Assembly: GCA_023101885.1 (NCBI GenBank)
Contig: JALPQD010000102.1
Span: 1,488,001-1,552,000 of the forward strand
Direction of reading: 5' to 3'
DNA: 64,000 nt
Origin: Typhlomys cinereus
Lineage: Eukaryota > Chordata > Mammalia > Rodentia > Platacanthomyidae
Position numbers and translations under genes: made by a program. How positions within the stretch are numbered: position 1 is the first letter of the stretch; every line of letters begins with the position of its first letter. Shown piece by piece: positions 32,410-44,577 of this stretch. The notes below the pieces were generated by a model. It was not told the DNA's origin. It did not search any database and worked only from the letters and a program-made list of their open reading frames with translations.

Positions 32410-33225
32410 TGGAATTCAAATCAACCTGACTTGGAGGAGCAGATTTAAGATATTCACTGCTCATCATGATGACTACAGTTGGTAACAGCATACTGGATAC
32501 ATGAAAATTGCTATGTGAGGAGATTTTTAAGTGCTCTCCCTAGAAGTAATAAGTCTGAGCAGGACTTCATATGTCCACTCGCTTCTTTTAGCCACTCCAC
32601 AGCACATCCACTTATGAAAATACAATAAATAGATGCAATATTTATCTGTCATTTAAAACCAGCACATAACAGAAACTAACTTGTCTGCATGTCAATATAA
32701 AATACATTTTAATATGTAAATAAAAAGGCTCAGTGGGTGCTTCTTTTAAATAACCACAAGGTTTTATGGAGGTTTGCCTTTCTCTAGAGGCCAATTAGCT
32801 GAGCTAAAAAAGGAACAAAGTACAAATACAAGGATGATTGTGCACAGAAGTGTTGGGAAAACAGTCTTGGTCTTAAGGCTACTGAAGTGATTAATGCTAA
32901 TTAAAAGAACAGGTAGAGATATTGAAGGACTTAAAACTAGCGCTTTCTTCACAGTTATTAAGTAGATTTAAAAGAGACTTAGCCAGAAAGGCAAAAATAA
33001 ATAAACAAACAAATAAAAAGAGACTTAGCTATAACTTTCATGTGTAGGTAGGTCTTAAACAGCTATCAGAGAGAAGTAGTAGAAATATTGCCAATTCCAA
33101 ATTAGTCTCCCTGAAGTTCTTTTTTTTTTCTTTTGACTTTTTTATTATAAAAAGGTTTTTAGTACAGAACTTACCAAAACAGACAGTAAGGTGGATTGGC
33201 CTATGACATATCATGATTTTCTAAA
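32410..33225. other. Unrecognised AT-rich DNA
   Basis: No gene or confidently named repeat. A-rich short runs near 32995-33020. Confidence 0.4.
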
Positions 33226-33230
33226 TTCTT

Positions 33231-34174
33231 TTTTTATACATTTTTTATTATTTCCACTCATACAAACTTAATAGGTAGACCAGTTCCCTCCCTCCCTCCT
33301 CCTCCCCCCCCAAACCCCCTGCTCTCCCTCCCCTCACCCCTCCTTCCCCATCCCTCAGTGCCTTCCCCCAATTCCCAGAGAGTCCTTTAATGTGCATCCC
33401 TGACTCTCCTCTGGGTCGTCCTCTCCGATGACGTACAAGGACCCAGTGGCATTTCCCTAAACCCTTTCTTGTGTTCCCCTTAAGCATAGAAACACTACTG
33501 TGACTGTCAATCCCTTGCCTCCAAGAATCTTGGTGCCTTTAGCAGATGCTAGACTTTGTGAGGTCAATAGTGTGTTGGACATTGCACAGGGCATGCAAAG
33601 TCCTATTATGATTGCTTCGGCCCTAACTAGTGTGGAGAATCTTGCAAATCATTGCTCCTCCCATCCTTTTGTTCTTACAATCTTATTGCCCCCTCTTCCG
33701 CAAATGTTCCTGAGCTTCAGGATGGGGAGAGATTAGGCTGGCCTAGTTCTATGTGGTTGATATAGAGTCTCTGAAGTTCTGGATTGTGGTTTGTTGATTT
33801 TCTTTTGCAGTTTTGCTGCTCCTGCAATGCCCTTCACTCCATCCTGATGGGCACTGTATGTCGCCCCCTGGCCAGAGACAAAAAGTTGTTAAACTGGAGT
33901 CTTGTTATAATAGCACATTCAAGAGTAGATGTAATAAAAGTAGGAAACCTCAGTGAGGGAGGGGTCAGTCACCCATTTGCAAAATGATTATTTTTTATCT
34001 GCCAGACTATATGCCCTCCCCTTCTGGTGAGATCATATCCCCTCAGTTATAAATGATCAGGAATGAACGTCTGTGAACTTAACCAGATGTCACATTACTT
34101 ATTTGCATTCCTTGATGGAGGCCTATTTTCTCTGCTGTAACATGGTCCCCTCTCTCCTTGTTTCTGGTGTGGCC
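33231..34174 (-). mobile_element. 5'-truncated L1 (3'UTR only) of the young family
   Basis: Matches L1-A from its A-rich tail and TATTAAGTTTGTATGAG block (33255-33275) through the polypurine tract (33290-33350) to GTCTGGTGTGGCC-like sequence at 34174, where homology stops. About 940 bp. I found no clear target-site duplication. Confidence 0.88.
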
Positions 34175-34399
34175 TTCTCTAGTCAGCTTTCTTTACAGTA
34201 TTCTGATTTACACCCCCCAGGAATATTTATTCAAGTTTTTGTGTCTGTTAGTACAGTTCTATGAGATTTGCTCATGTCCATTTCTTATTGCAATAAAGTC
34301 CAATATTTGATAGGGTTTATTGCTATTAATATTATAAATTTAACTTATGTTACATCTTTCCTGTATGATTTTGGTCTACTTAGACTTTTGTGTTTGATT

Positions 34400-35160
34400 C
34401 AGCCCTTTAGTCCTTAATATGAATTCTCATTAATTCTATTACTATTTTAATCAATTCTCTGATTTATTATTGTTGATAGAAAGCCCATTTCTCTATTTTT
34501 TAAATTAGACTTTTATTTCTATCTCTTACTAGAAGCGTAGTACTAATCCCAATAATAACATTTGTTCATCCAACTTTTGTTTAAATGGAAAGCTCTCCTC
34601 TCATACCAAAGAATGATATGGGCTGATAGCATGAGAGAGAGACTCAGAATCCTTCTGTTGGTAGTTTTTCTGGATGTTTTGTAAAGGACAAGCACTGAAT
34701 TTTATCAAATATTTTTTCAGCTTTCTTTGAGTTCATCTTTGACTCCGTGCATTATGTTCATTCATATGTTTTGGGGTAAACTCTTTTAAGTCATGGGACT
34801 CTTTAGTGTTTGTTTTCTAGACTGAGCCTGGCAATGTTGCTAGGTTGGCCTTAAAACTCCTGAGCTCAGGAGAGCCTGCCTGAGCCTCTAAAGATAATAT
34901 CTATATGTAGATTATACAGTTACCTATGTGGATCACATCACGTGCTTACTTTTGTATCCTGGATTTTGTGACTACATCCTATAAGCATCTTTAGATGATA
35001 ACAAGAAATTCTTCAAAACATTTTAATGGCTGTATAACTCGTTATAACATAACCTTTCCTCTGTTTTGCATTGCTTCAAGTTTCTCCTAATTTTTCGCTG
35101 TTATGAATAATTCAGACACGAGCACATCTATATATAAACCTTTGTTTATACCTCTCACTG
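34400..35160 (-). mobile_element. Ancient L1 ORF2 remnants
   Basis: GAATTTTATCAAATATTTTTTCAGC and nearby GCATTATGTTCATTCATATG correspond, in order, to a region of L1 ORF2 present in L1-A and L1-B on the minus strand. The 35040-35150 part resembles the ORF2 C-terminal region. Too decayed for a frame. A B1-like piece sits at about 34810-34890. Confidence 0.4.
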
Positions 35161-35164
35161 TTTC

Positions 35165-35572
35165 CTTAGTGCATTAGTTTCCAGGGACTGCAATAACAAA
35201 TTACCACAAACTTGGTGGCCTAAAACAGTAGAAATGCACTTACTCACAGTTCCGGAGCCCAGAAATCCAAAACCGGTTGCCAGCTTTTCAGCCTTATCCT
35301 TGAAAATGCCCAGGAAGAACCTTCTTTCCTTTCTGGCCTTCTTTGACATGTGACGGCATCACACTATCTCTGCCTCTGTCTGTGCATTTCCATCTTCTGT
35401 GTTTACAAGAATACTGGTCACCCACCCTAAATTCACGATGGCTTCTCAAAGTACCTTAACCACTGCATTTTGCAAAGGCACTGTGTCTACATAGGGTCGC
35501 ATTCTCAGGAAATGTGGATTAAGATGTGGGTATATCTTTGGGTGGTGGCAGAAATCAACCAACTATACATAC
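35165..35572 (-). mobile_element. MLT1-type LTR (ancient MaLR)
   Basis: The plus strand reads GCAATAACAAATTACCACAAA, CTTGGTGGCCTAAAACAGTAG, CACAGTTCCGGAGCCCAG and later GGGTCGCATTCTCAGGAAAT. This is the antisense order of MLT1 LTRs, which are shared across placental mammals. It is the best recognised ancient LTR here. Confidence 0.75.
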
Positions 35573-35574
35573 AA

Positions 35575-36300
35575 AGTCAGAAGATAGGAGCCTCCTGAAG
35601 ACAGTAATGAATGAGTTGTTCTTCAAAGGGTGTACAAAGGCCCAGCTCCTTTATTGTCAGTGGTGTAGACAATGCTCATAGATCTATAACCCCTGCCTGC
35701 ATTAAGTGTCTATTTTTAGAAGAAATTTTCTTCTTGGATAGTGAAAGAAAAAAAATGAAAACTTTGGAAACTCCTTATTTTGATTTTTCCTTGATTATAG
35801 CTAAGTTCAACAACATTTTTATATGTTAAGTGAAGATATTCATGTTTCTTCTCTGGCAAAATCTTTATTTATATCCTTGTGCCCATTTTCCTTTCTGCTG
35901 TACTAATCTTTTTCTTATAATACTATCATTGTAAAGAACGTCACCCTCTTCATTTACTCATAAATGTTCTGCCGCTTGTACTGCTTCTGCACCATATAGC
36001 ATCAGACCGCCCCCTACAATTCTCCCACTGTGCTGGAGGCAGCCCAGCATTTTTCTGGTGATTCAATTATGTCCATAAAAACACGGAACTTCTGTAACTG
36101 AATGTAGCAGCTTGTCTTAGGGCTTTGTTGTCTATTCTGTTAGTACATTGGTTGTTATATGAGACCACATTGTTTTAATTACTAAACTTTATGATTTATT
36201 TTTTTGTTTAAGGGAATGACATGGGAAGGTAACTTCATAGGCTTCAGTGAATAAGGTGGTGGTAGCTTAACTTCAGCATGCATTAACACCATGCAGGAAG
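35575..36300. other. Unrecognised sequence
   Basis: AT-rich. 35840-35935 might be ancient L1, but the match is too weak to call. Confidence 0.35.
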
Positions 36301-36316
36301 TGTGTTAAGAAATGTT

Positions 36317-36613
36317 GCTTGGGCTGCAGAGATGGCTCAGGGGTTAAGACTCTGCCTCGAAAGCAGAAGATCCTGAGTTTGGGTCTCAGGCAAAAAAAAT
36401 GCCAGACAGAAATAGTGCCAACCTGAATGTCTGGCTCTGATGGGCGGAGCCTGGGAAAATCCAGAATGAAGCAAAAAGGAGGTAGAAACAGGATGATTCC
36501 TGAAGTCACCCATGGTCCTCCACAAGAACATACAGTGCTCTCTGACATGCGCGCGTGCACACACACACACACACACATACACATACACACAAATAGGTAA
36601 AGTTTTTTTAAAA
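36317..36613 (+). mobile_element. Older B2-superfamily SINE
   Basis: Head GGGCTGCAGAGATGGCTCAG, B-box region near 36375, body, CA tract at 36560-36590 and an A/T-rich tail. AAGAAATGTT at 36307-36316 and 36614-36623 is the duplication. Confidence 0.85.
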
Positions 36614-36644
36614 AAGAAATGTTTCTCTTTTATCTGTTACATGT

Positions 36645-36649
36645 GGGGT

Positions 36650-36699
<50 letters not shown>

Positions 36700-36838
36700 A
36701 CACAAACCACAGCACAAGTGTAAAGATCATAGTGGAGTCAGTTCTTTCCATCTACCTTCATATGAATACTGGAGATTGACCCTAGATCATCAGGCAAGCA
36801 TAGGAAGCATTTTTACCCTCTGAGCCATTTCTCTGGTC
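36645..36838 (-). mobile_element. B3-type SINE with long TG tract
   Basis: (TG)n at 36650-36698, body, then reverse tRNA-like head (reverse of AGAAATGGCTCAGAGGGTAA) ending at about 36838. Confidence 0.65.
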
Positions 36839-36864
36839 CAGGTTTTGTTAATTCAACTTTGATT

Positions 36865-36992
36865 TTTGTTTTGTTTTGTTTTGTTTCGTTGAGGTTGTAC
36901 TTTACTATGCAGTCCAGTCTGGTCTCTTAACAATCCTCCTGCCTCTACTTCCCCACTGCTGGGATTATAGGGTGTGCTTCTATACCTGGCCA
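36865..36992 (-). mobile_element. B1 SINE
   Basis: TTTTGTTTTG-rich tail side, GAGGTTGTACTTTACTATGCAG, CAATCCTCCTGCCTCTACTT and GCTGGGATTATAGGGTGTGC give the reverse-complement B1 order. Confidence 0.7.
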
Positions 36993-37229
36993 AGATACAC
37001 TTCTTGGAAATGTTCCTCTTTTCTTTCTGATTGCTTCAGCCCAGGAGTGCATTCTGGTACCATGTGGAATGTCTTTGAGGGAGTCCTTCCTATCTTAGAG
37101 ACACTGCTGTAGAGTATTTTACCCAACCTTGTGAACTCTCACTACTTCTCCAGTTATCTGACCATCTCTTTATCTTTTAGCAAACTCTTTTCTCCATATA
37201 TTACATCTTACACATGGCAAATAGATTCT

Positions 37230-37440
37230 GTTTTTTTCTATTACATCTTGTAGTTTTTATTGCTGTATTCAGAAGAAATACTGATTTTTAAATGTTCATT
37301 TTGTACCCAGCCACTTCACCCTGCTCTCTTGTCAAATTGAAGAGCTTTTAGGTGTGGTTGGTACAAGCCTATTGCCTGTGAACAAGTGATCTTGCCTTAC
37401 TCTTTACAATACTATACTTATTATTTTGAGTTTCTGTAAG
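37230..37440 (-). mobile_element. Ancient L1 ORF2 fragment
   Basis: AGAAATACTGATTTTTAAATG, ATTTTGTACCCAGCCACTTC and the following GTCAAATTGAAGAGC correspond to the ORF2 region found in L1-B at about 17250-17330, strongly diverged. Confidence 0.55.
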
Positions 37441-37624
37441 CTTCTGGAACATTGCTCAATAAATATCATTACAGCTCATCCTTAATTTCCTGCTTTTAAA
37501 GAAAGTAGCACTAATATAGTTTCATAGTTAAGAATGGTGTTACTGAAGAAAAAGATGGTGGTATCTATTCATTTTTAGATAGACCTTTGTTAATTCCAAG
37601 TCTCTATAAATTATTGAGTTTATA

Positions 37625-37802
37625 ATGCATGTGTGTGTATGTGTGTGTGAAGATGTACACGTCACCATGTATAGGTGGAGGTCAGAAGAAAACTTCGTGG
37701 AGTCATTTCTCTTCATCTACCTGTGGATGGGCTCCAGGGGTCAAGGTAGCAGTTTAAGCTCGTGGGGCAAGCATTTTAACCTGCTGAGCCATCTTGTCAG
37801 AT
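37625..37802 (-). mobile_element. B3-type SINE
   Basis: TG-rich start, AGGTGGAGGTCAGAAGAAAAC, and a reverse tRNA-like head ending near TGAGCCATCTTGTCAG. Confidence 0.65.
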
Positions 37803-38084
37803 CTGTTCCCAGTCTTCTGAAGGTGGTTTTGGTCGGGGGGGGGTGTAGAGGTGGGATAGGAGGATGCACAGGGTCCCTTTCGCAGCTTCTTAGTTTCATT
37901 AATTAGTTTAAAGTGGATTCAGAAGGAAACTCAAAGACAGTTTATTTGTGTCAGAGAGAAAAACAAGATGGGTAAACTGGAGATCTCAGCAGCTACCAGG
38001 AGAGGGGGCGATAGGGAAGATGGAAAGAGAAGAGAGAAAGATAGGTTTTTAGTAGAGTACAAGTAAAAGATAAAACTTGAAGGC

Positions 38085-38378
38085 TGGGCTGGGAGATGGC
38101 TTGGTGGTTAGAGCCCTTGCCTCTCAAGCTCGAGAACCTGGGTCAAGATTCCCAGATTCTGCATAAAGATACCAGCAGGTGTGGCAGTTACAAGTAATTC
38201 TAGCCCTGGAAGGCAGAGCCTGAGAACCCCCAGAGCAAGTTGGCTAACCCTAACCTGAAGATGTGCTCTGGGCTTCATCAGAGACCCAGGTTCACAACCT
38301 TCACACGGAAGAGCAATCGAAGACGATTCCTGATATCACACTTGGCCTCCACGAGCTCACACACTGAAGAGCACTTAT

Positions 38379-38417
<39 letters not shown>

Positions 38418-38452
38418 TGCACGTGCACCATATATACCTATATGAAGAAAAC
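38085..38452 (+). mobile_element. Older B2-superfamily SINE, long body
   Basis: Head GGGCTGGGAGATGGCTTGGTG, B-box near 38130, an extended body with a doubled GAGACCCAGG/TTCACAACC region and a CA tract at 38379-38414. AAAACTTGAAGGC (38072-38084) and AAAACTCGAAGGC (38453-38465) are its duplication with one mismatch. Confidence 0.85.
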
Positions 38453-38465
38453 AAAACTCGAAGGC

Positions 38466-39880
38466 CAAGATGAGCATAGTGGAGAAAAGAAAAGAGTTCT
38501 GGGTGCCCAGAACTTTTGTTCCCTATAATTTATATGGAAAAGGGTGGGTACAAAGTTGTTCTCCCAGTGGCATGGGTCTTGTGGATAAAAGGATTACTAG
38601 GAAGTATTAACCTTAATGTCATTTGGTTTCACCTTGCAGTCAGCTAAGACTTGCTCTAGGTGGCTGAGACTCAAATGAATCTAATATGGGAAAGAATAAT
38701 AGCCTGTATTGCTTTGGTTTTATTAGTTTTGAACCAGGCAGGAAAAAGTAACAGCATCCGTTCTTGTAGCTTTACCTTTTAGCTTTGGGTGGGCTTAGAG
38801 CCCCTGTGTGGGTTCATCCTTAACTCTACAGTGAGTTCTAAGCACCGTGTGTGTCCTTATCTTAAAAGGTTGGTGCTGGTTTATTTTTAATCTAGATCTG
38901 GAAGGCCAGGCTTGCAAATGAGTTACGAGCAGCTTGGAAAAATTCCACTTTACGGTTTGCAATCTGCCTCTTTCAAGCATGTGTAATTCCCTCTCTATCA
39001 GGGTATTTCTGACTGCTGAACATGCCAGTTTGTCTCAGAGGAAGCCAATATCAACTTTCAAATGTTTGAAATGATACCTGGGAAGAAATGCCCACAGAGG
39101 AGCATTTCTTCCCACCTACTGTCCTCTATTTTTAACCAGAGTTTTAGGGCAAACACCTTGGTACCAGCAACCCCAACAGGCTCATCATCAGCCTGTCCTC
39201 ACACACCAGTGAAAGAGATGAGCAATGGTGAGACACAGAGAAGAGATCCCATTGGTACACGTTGGGAAGAAGGACAGATGAAGATGTCCAGCGACCCGAA
39301 ATTCACCTTCAGGGTACTGATGTGAGCTTCAGGCTTAACTAGAGCAAGAACTGGACACAGGAGCAAGAGAGATGCATAAAAAAACAGTCCTCATCAAGGT
39401 GCAGTCCTGCTCATCATTGGCCCGTCATTGCTTCAGCTTTAGTCCCACATTAGTCTGATAAGTTATTAATCTGTTGATTGCTAGCAGTCGGCTGAGGAAG
39501 ACCAACCTGGTTCCTACAAAATGATTACTTTTGTCCCAGGGCACAGCCTCCTCTCATAGACAATTGCCCTCATGTCTGTCCTCTGCGGTTTTGCTCCTCA
39601 TAGAATCCAAGACCACAGGCTTGGGACAGTGACTTCTCTTTGCCATTGAAGAGGATGAAGTAACTCAGGTCGATAGAGTCAAGCAGAAGTCTGAGCCAAG
39701 CATGCAGAATGAAGGCAGAGATACCAGGCTTTCATCCTGAGCTCTAGTTCTACCTTGCAAGCCCAAGTCAGGAGGACTCACCTACAATCACTAGCTGAAT
39801 GTTCCAGGTAGAAACCTTCAGTGAAACAAATCAGATTTGTTGGTGTTGGTGAGTTCTCTGAGCTTATGTTCTATTTTTTT
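38466..39880. other. Unrecognised sequence, no gene seen
   Basis: About 1.4 kb of mixed-composition DNA. An 87-codon plus-strand frame at 39062-39325 has no recognisable domain and no splice or promoter context that I can defend. Confidence 0.4.
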
Positions 39881-39882
39881 GT

Positions 39883-39884
<2 letters not shown>

Positions 39885-39939
<55 letters not shown>

Positions 39940-40168
39940 TATACTAGAGGGCATTTAGTGTGTATGCCTGTGGAGGCCCAAGGGTGATTTCAGGAGTCAT
40001 CTAGATTGCCATTCCTCCTTATCGCTCTGCTCTGGGGTTTCTCAGGCTCTGCCTGCCAGGGCTGGCATTGCCAGTCGCCACCATTTTCACATGGAACCTG
40101 GGTCCTAATTCAAGTCCTTTTCCTTGTGAGGCAAAGACTTGGCCCCAGAGCCATCTCCTCAGCCCTTG
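39885..40168 (-). mobile_element. Older B2-superfamily SINE with long TG tract
   Basis: (TG)n at 39885-39936, body with CCTGTGGAGGCCCAAGGGTG and a decayed head ending at about 40165 (reverse of AGGAGATGGCTCTGGGGCCA). Confidence 0.75.
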
Positions 40169-40204
40169 ATTTACATCTTGAACTGATCAGAGAGATCGGT
40201 CTCT

Positions 40205-40660
40205 GGCATCTCTCTGGCTTTGGTGGCTGGGGAGATGACCAGCAGGTAAAGAGCTTGGCATCTAAAACATCAGGACCTGATTTGGTCCCCAGACGCTAAA
40301 AGCTAGGCACAGTGGTATGAGTGTCAGTAATCCCCGTGTGCCTAGGGGGAATGTAAAGTGGAGATGTGAGAATCTCCAGAAGCTCATGGGCTGGCTAGCC
40401 TGGCTCCCGCAGCAGAGAAGACAACCTGTCTAAACAAAGCAGAAAGATGAAGATGGACACCTGAGGTTGTCTTCCAACCTACACATACACATGTACGCAC
40501 ACGCACATGCATATGTACACATGCACATGCATGTGTACGCACACAAACATGAATATGTACACACATGCATATACACACAAACACACACATGCATACGTCA
40601 TAATACACGTCTGCTTCTGCACACACAATCACCACACATGTACACACATATACCCATACA
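40205..40660 (+). mobile_element. B4-type SINE followed by CA-rich tail
   Basis: tRNA-like head (GGCTGGGGAGATGACCAGCAGG), B1-like segment with GTCAGTAATCCCCGTGTGCC, then a long CA/ATGC-rich 3' end (40480-40660). Confidence 0.6.
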
Positions 40661-40861
40661 CACATTAAAAAAAATTCCATGGCTTTATAATTCATTGAGC
40701 GACTAGCTGTGCCTTGGAGTGGAAGCCATGCATTGAGAAGATGGAGCCAAAAGAGACTTTCTGAATCACTGAAAAACATACCTTCCCGGCAGATGTAAGG
40801 GCAGTAAAAATTGTCTCTTTTTTTTAAGCTTTTTTTTAATAAGTGCAGGAAATACTGGGTT

Positions 40862-41515
40862 TCTTTTTTATATAAATTTATTAAATTAACATTTTTGTAT
40901 ACATGCTCCTTGCCTCCCTCGTTCCCCACTCATTTCCTCCCTTCCTCCCCTCCCATTCCCATCCCATCCCATCCTCTCTCCCCTCAAGTGAGCCCAGTCT
41001 ACCTCCTCCTATTCTCCTGCTCTTTGGTTCTATGGGTCTTGGGGTTCCCTCTGTATCATCTGTTCTTATGGGAGTTCAGGCCTCCATGGCAGACAGAGAG
41101 GCTCTTCTTTGGGTGGTCTACAGATATGGGTACTCCCCTACCTCTGATCCCTTGCCCCTAAAGACCTACTGCCTGAAACTGTTTCTCCTTTCTCTCCCCT
41201 GCCCCTACTGATGGCTCCCCACTTTCCCCAAATAGTTGTTCCTTCTGTTTTCATGCCATGCGGACTCCATTACTGTCTCTTTACCCTTTCTCTCTACTCT
41301 TTTCTCTCTTCTCATAGTTCCCTATTTCCTTTTTGCATCCATCACACACACACACACACAGACACGAGTCCATGTGTGAAAGAATACATTCAATATTTGT
41401 TTTGTTTTCTGAGTCTGGCTTATTTTCCTTAACAATGATCTCCAGTTACACCCATTTTCCTGCAGATCCAATGTATTCATGCGGCTGTCGTTAGTCTGTT
41501 TAAAGCCAGGGTGAA
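40862..41515 (-). mobile_element. Older L1 3' end (3'UTR plus ORF2 terminus)
   Basis: AT-rich tail side at 40862-40900, pyrimidine-rich tract (C/T on the plus strand) at 40910-40985, and at 41405-41480 the GAGTCTGGCTTATTTTCC...CACCCATTTTCCTGC pattern of the L1 ORF2 C-terminus on the minus strand. Confidence 0.7.
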
Positions 41516-41707
41516 CATGTAAAAACATTTGATAACAAATTAAAAAACTTGCTCTTCCAGCGGAGGCTCAAAGGGACTGTGCTCTGACACAAGCTGACTG
41601 CTGTCGTGCACCACGACTCTGCCAGCTTTAACCACAAAGATGAAACAGAATCTAGAAGCATTATCATTGAATGGAGATCAGAAAACCAGACACTGTAACA
41701 CCGAAAA

Positions 41708-41950
41708 CAGCTGGTCTGGGTCAGTTGGTAGAGTGCTTGCCCAGCACACATGGAGCACTGGTTTTGAGCCCTGAGCTCCATAAATTTGATAAACTGGGCA
41801 CAGGGTGTATGGGAGTGCAGGCCTGCAATCCCAGCACTCAGAGGGTAGAGGTGGGAAAATCAGGAATTTAAGGTCATCTTTAGCTATATACCATGTTCAG
41901 GCATGGACTACATAAGACCCTGTAGGGACAGAGAGAGAGAAAGAGAGTGG
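41708..41950 (+). mobile_element. ID-B1 dimer-like SINE
   Basis: ID-like head (GGGTCAGTTGGTAGAGTGCTT) and B-box end, then a B1 monomer (GCAGGCCTGCAATCCCAGCA, AAGGTCATCTTTAGC) and an AG-rich tail. Confidence 0.7.
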
Positions 41951-41999
41951 GAGAAAAGATGAAGGAGGAACAGGATGTTGAAAAAGTGTACCGTCAGTG

Positions 42000-43090
42000 C
42001 ACCTGGAAAGGCGGAGCCATTGAGCAGTGTGGAGGTGATCCAAAGGCGGGGAACTGACCTTGGCTAACCCCCAGATGCAGCGTCATGCTGATTACCTGTC
42101 CGTGCTTGCAGCACTTCCCGTTTTGGTTCAGGAGCAGCCACCTGGATTCAGTAGATAAAGCAAAGGGAACAAGAAGGGCTTGCCTGTGGCGGGGAAACAT
42201 ATTCTTGGTTTGGACACAGGAGACGCAGTTCTCGGTGAAGTTGCTCAAGTCCAGCACCGTTGCACATAGGGTAGTTCAGAGAGTTGCTGACAGACCAGTG
42301 AAGCCACAGCAACTGTTCCAGCAATTATTGCTGGTCCAAAGACAGACCGCAGACCAGGGAAAGTGGGCTGGTCAGGATCTCACCCTGTTACCTTTTCAGT
42401 ACAACCTGGAGTCGTGCCCACTTCCGCCACGCCTTGGCCCATGTTCTAACAACTTACCACCATTGCTGTTTTTCTCTAATAAAGTTTGGGGAAACAGAAA
42501 CAGCAGGGAGAATTATAAAACCACATCAATATAAAAGAGTGAGAGCTGATATCTTTGATTTTTATATAGAAATAAAATTTAATCTATAGTTTTTAATCTT
42601 TTGGAAATATACTTATTGATTTTTGACATCAGAAATAGTCCATCTTCAAAACAGTTTGGGAAACTTACCATATTTTTCCAGATTCTAGCATAATATGTTA
42701 GTATTAAAATTAGCTTCTCCATAACTGTTTCTGTCAATGGATAATGTTCAGGAAAAAAAAGAGAGAACTTGGTTGCTCTCATATAGATATAAAAATGAAT
42801 ACTAGTTAAAGACTCTCTTACACATAGTCTCTGAAATAGCCAAGTGGATGTTATGGCCAGTTCAAAAAAGTACTTTAAAAAGCAAACACACCAGATCAGT
42901 GATACGGATCAAAGGTAAACAAGCACTAAATGAATGCACATGTGAAAGCAAAAGTGGTTATTTTGTGGGAGACTGAAAGAAGTGGGAATCAGGCAAGCTT
43001 CCATCTGACAACAGAATCCACATACCTAGAGACAAGAATCCTTTTGCATTACTACATTACCTGTTATTTAGTTACATATAGTATATATGT
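42000..43090. other. Unrecognised segment with AATAAA
   Basis: 42000-42530 is GC-moderate, unlike the neighbouring AT-rich DNA, and includes CTAATAAAGTTTGGGG at about 42477. The layout resembles an LTR R/U5 region or an mRNA 3' end, but I cannot assign it. 42540-43090 is AT-rich and featureless. Confidence 0.35.
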
Positions 43091-43102
43091 TATAAATATA
43101 TG

Positions 43103-43273
43103 GGGGCTGGAGAGGTGGCTCAGGGGTTAAGCCTCTGCCTTGCAGGCGGAAGGTCCTGAGTTCGGATCCCAGATACCACGTATAGACGCCGGGTGGAAGC
43201 AGGGGCGGCCTGCGCTTCTGGTCCTGGTAGGGCACGCACACGCGCACATGCACAATTGAATAAATAAACAAAA
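43103..43273 (+). mobile_element. Young SINE with internal deletion
   Basis: Head and first half of body match the young family, then about 100 bp of the body and most of the CA tract are missing before the AATTGAATAAATAAA tail. ATAAATATATGG / ATAGATATATGG at about 43091-43102 and 43274-43285 is the duplication. Confidence 0.85.
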
Positions 43274-43342
43274 TATAGATATATGGATATATTATATATA
43301 TAAACACTCTGAACAGTGAAAATGCATATTGTACATACTTTT

Positions 43343-43385
43343 TTTTATTTATTCAGTGTGCGTGTGTGCATGTGTGTATTGTGTA

Positions 43386-43416
<31 letters not shown>

Positions 43417-43628
43417 AGAACCACGGACGAATTCGGGAACCACCATGGACCACCTCCACCTCCTTCTTGTTTACTCTGTCCCGGGATTCACAGGCCCCGC
43501 CCTACCAGTACCAGAAATGCAGGCCGCCCCTGCTTCCGCCTGGCGTCTATACGTGGGGTCTAGGATCCGAACTCAGGACCTTCCACCTGCAAGGCAGAGG
43601 CTTAACCCCTGAGCCACCTCTCCAGGCC
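43343..43628 (-). mobile_element. Young SINE, full length
   Basis: Complete young copy with a perfect 18-bp duplication, CATATTGTACATACTTTT, at 43325-43342 and 43629-43646. It faces the deleted copy at 43103-43273. Confidence 0.93.
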
Positions 43629-43839
43629 CATATTGTACATACTTTTAGACACTCTTTTACATGTATTTCTTTTGAAGATATTTGTTATATCAATCTTTAG
43701 TGGTAAAAGGAATAATTTAAGAACCAGTGCTTAGAGTTCCTTGTTAATTTTGCTCTTAGAAGTCTCACACACATCTAACAGTCCCAACACTTAGGAAGCT
43801 AAAGCAGTAGTAAGATTCTCTCTCTCTCTCTCGCAATTT

Positions 43840-44515
43840 TTTACATGTATACAATGTGGAGTTTTGTCTTTTTACAGTTCCATGCATATACACAACACAT
43901 TTTGATCACATTCACCTTCCACTATTCTCTTTCCTCCCTTTCCTGTTGAAACTCTTCCCAACTAGTCCCCCTTCTGCTTCCACGTCTTTTCCATGCGTGA
44001 CTCGGAGTTTAATTGTGGTTTCTTGTATGAACATGGATGAGGGGCAATTTACAGGAGTTTGGGCAACTTACCTGTGGCTACACCACTAAGGAATACTTCT
44101 CCCTCTGCCAATGGCCCTCTCATGGAGGGGTTGAAACCTCATGAGATCCTCCCCTATCCATGATGGAGTGTTGATGGCTCCTCGCTTGTGCAGGTCACCA
44201 CGGATGCTGTGAGCTCATGAGTACAGCTATGCCAGTCATGTCTAGAAGTCTGTGTTTCACAGCGCTGCTCCCCATCCTCTGGCTCTTATGCTCTCTTTCC
44301 TTCTCCGTGATGCTTCCTGGACATATATATAGATGTTCCATTTAGGACTAAGCATTCAGTCACTTATTCTCAACACTTTGACCACTTGTGAATCTGCATT
44401 AACCACAAGCAGCATCTCTGATCAAGGATGAGAACCACATTTGTCTGTGGTATAAACACAGATATCTGGAGGCTAAATGACAATATGTCCATTTAGCCAA
44501 ACAACTGTAATAAAT
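43840..44515 (-). mobile_element. Old rodent L1 (Lx-like) 3'UTR
   Basis: The plus strand shows the AATTTTTTACATGTATACAATG start, pyrimidine-rich blocks, and then AGATGTTCCATTTAGGACTAA, CAACACTTTGACCACTTGTG and TGTCCATTTAGCCAAAC, a 3'UTR order known from old rodent L1 copies. Confidence 0.65.
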
Positions 44516-44577
44516 GCATACCTGGAGTTTTGACCTCCCCAATCATGGGTTTTTCATCAGGTTTAAAATACCAGGCA

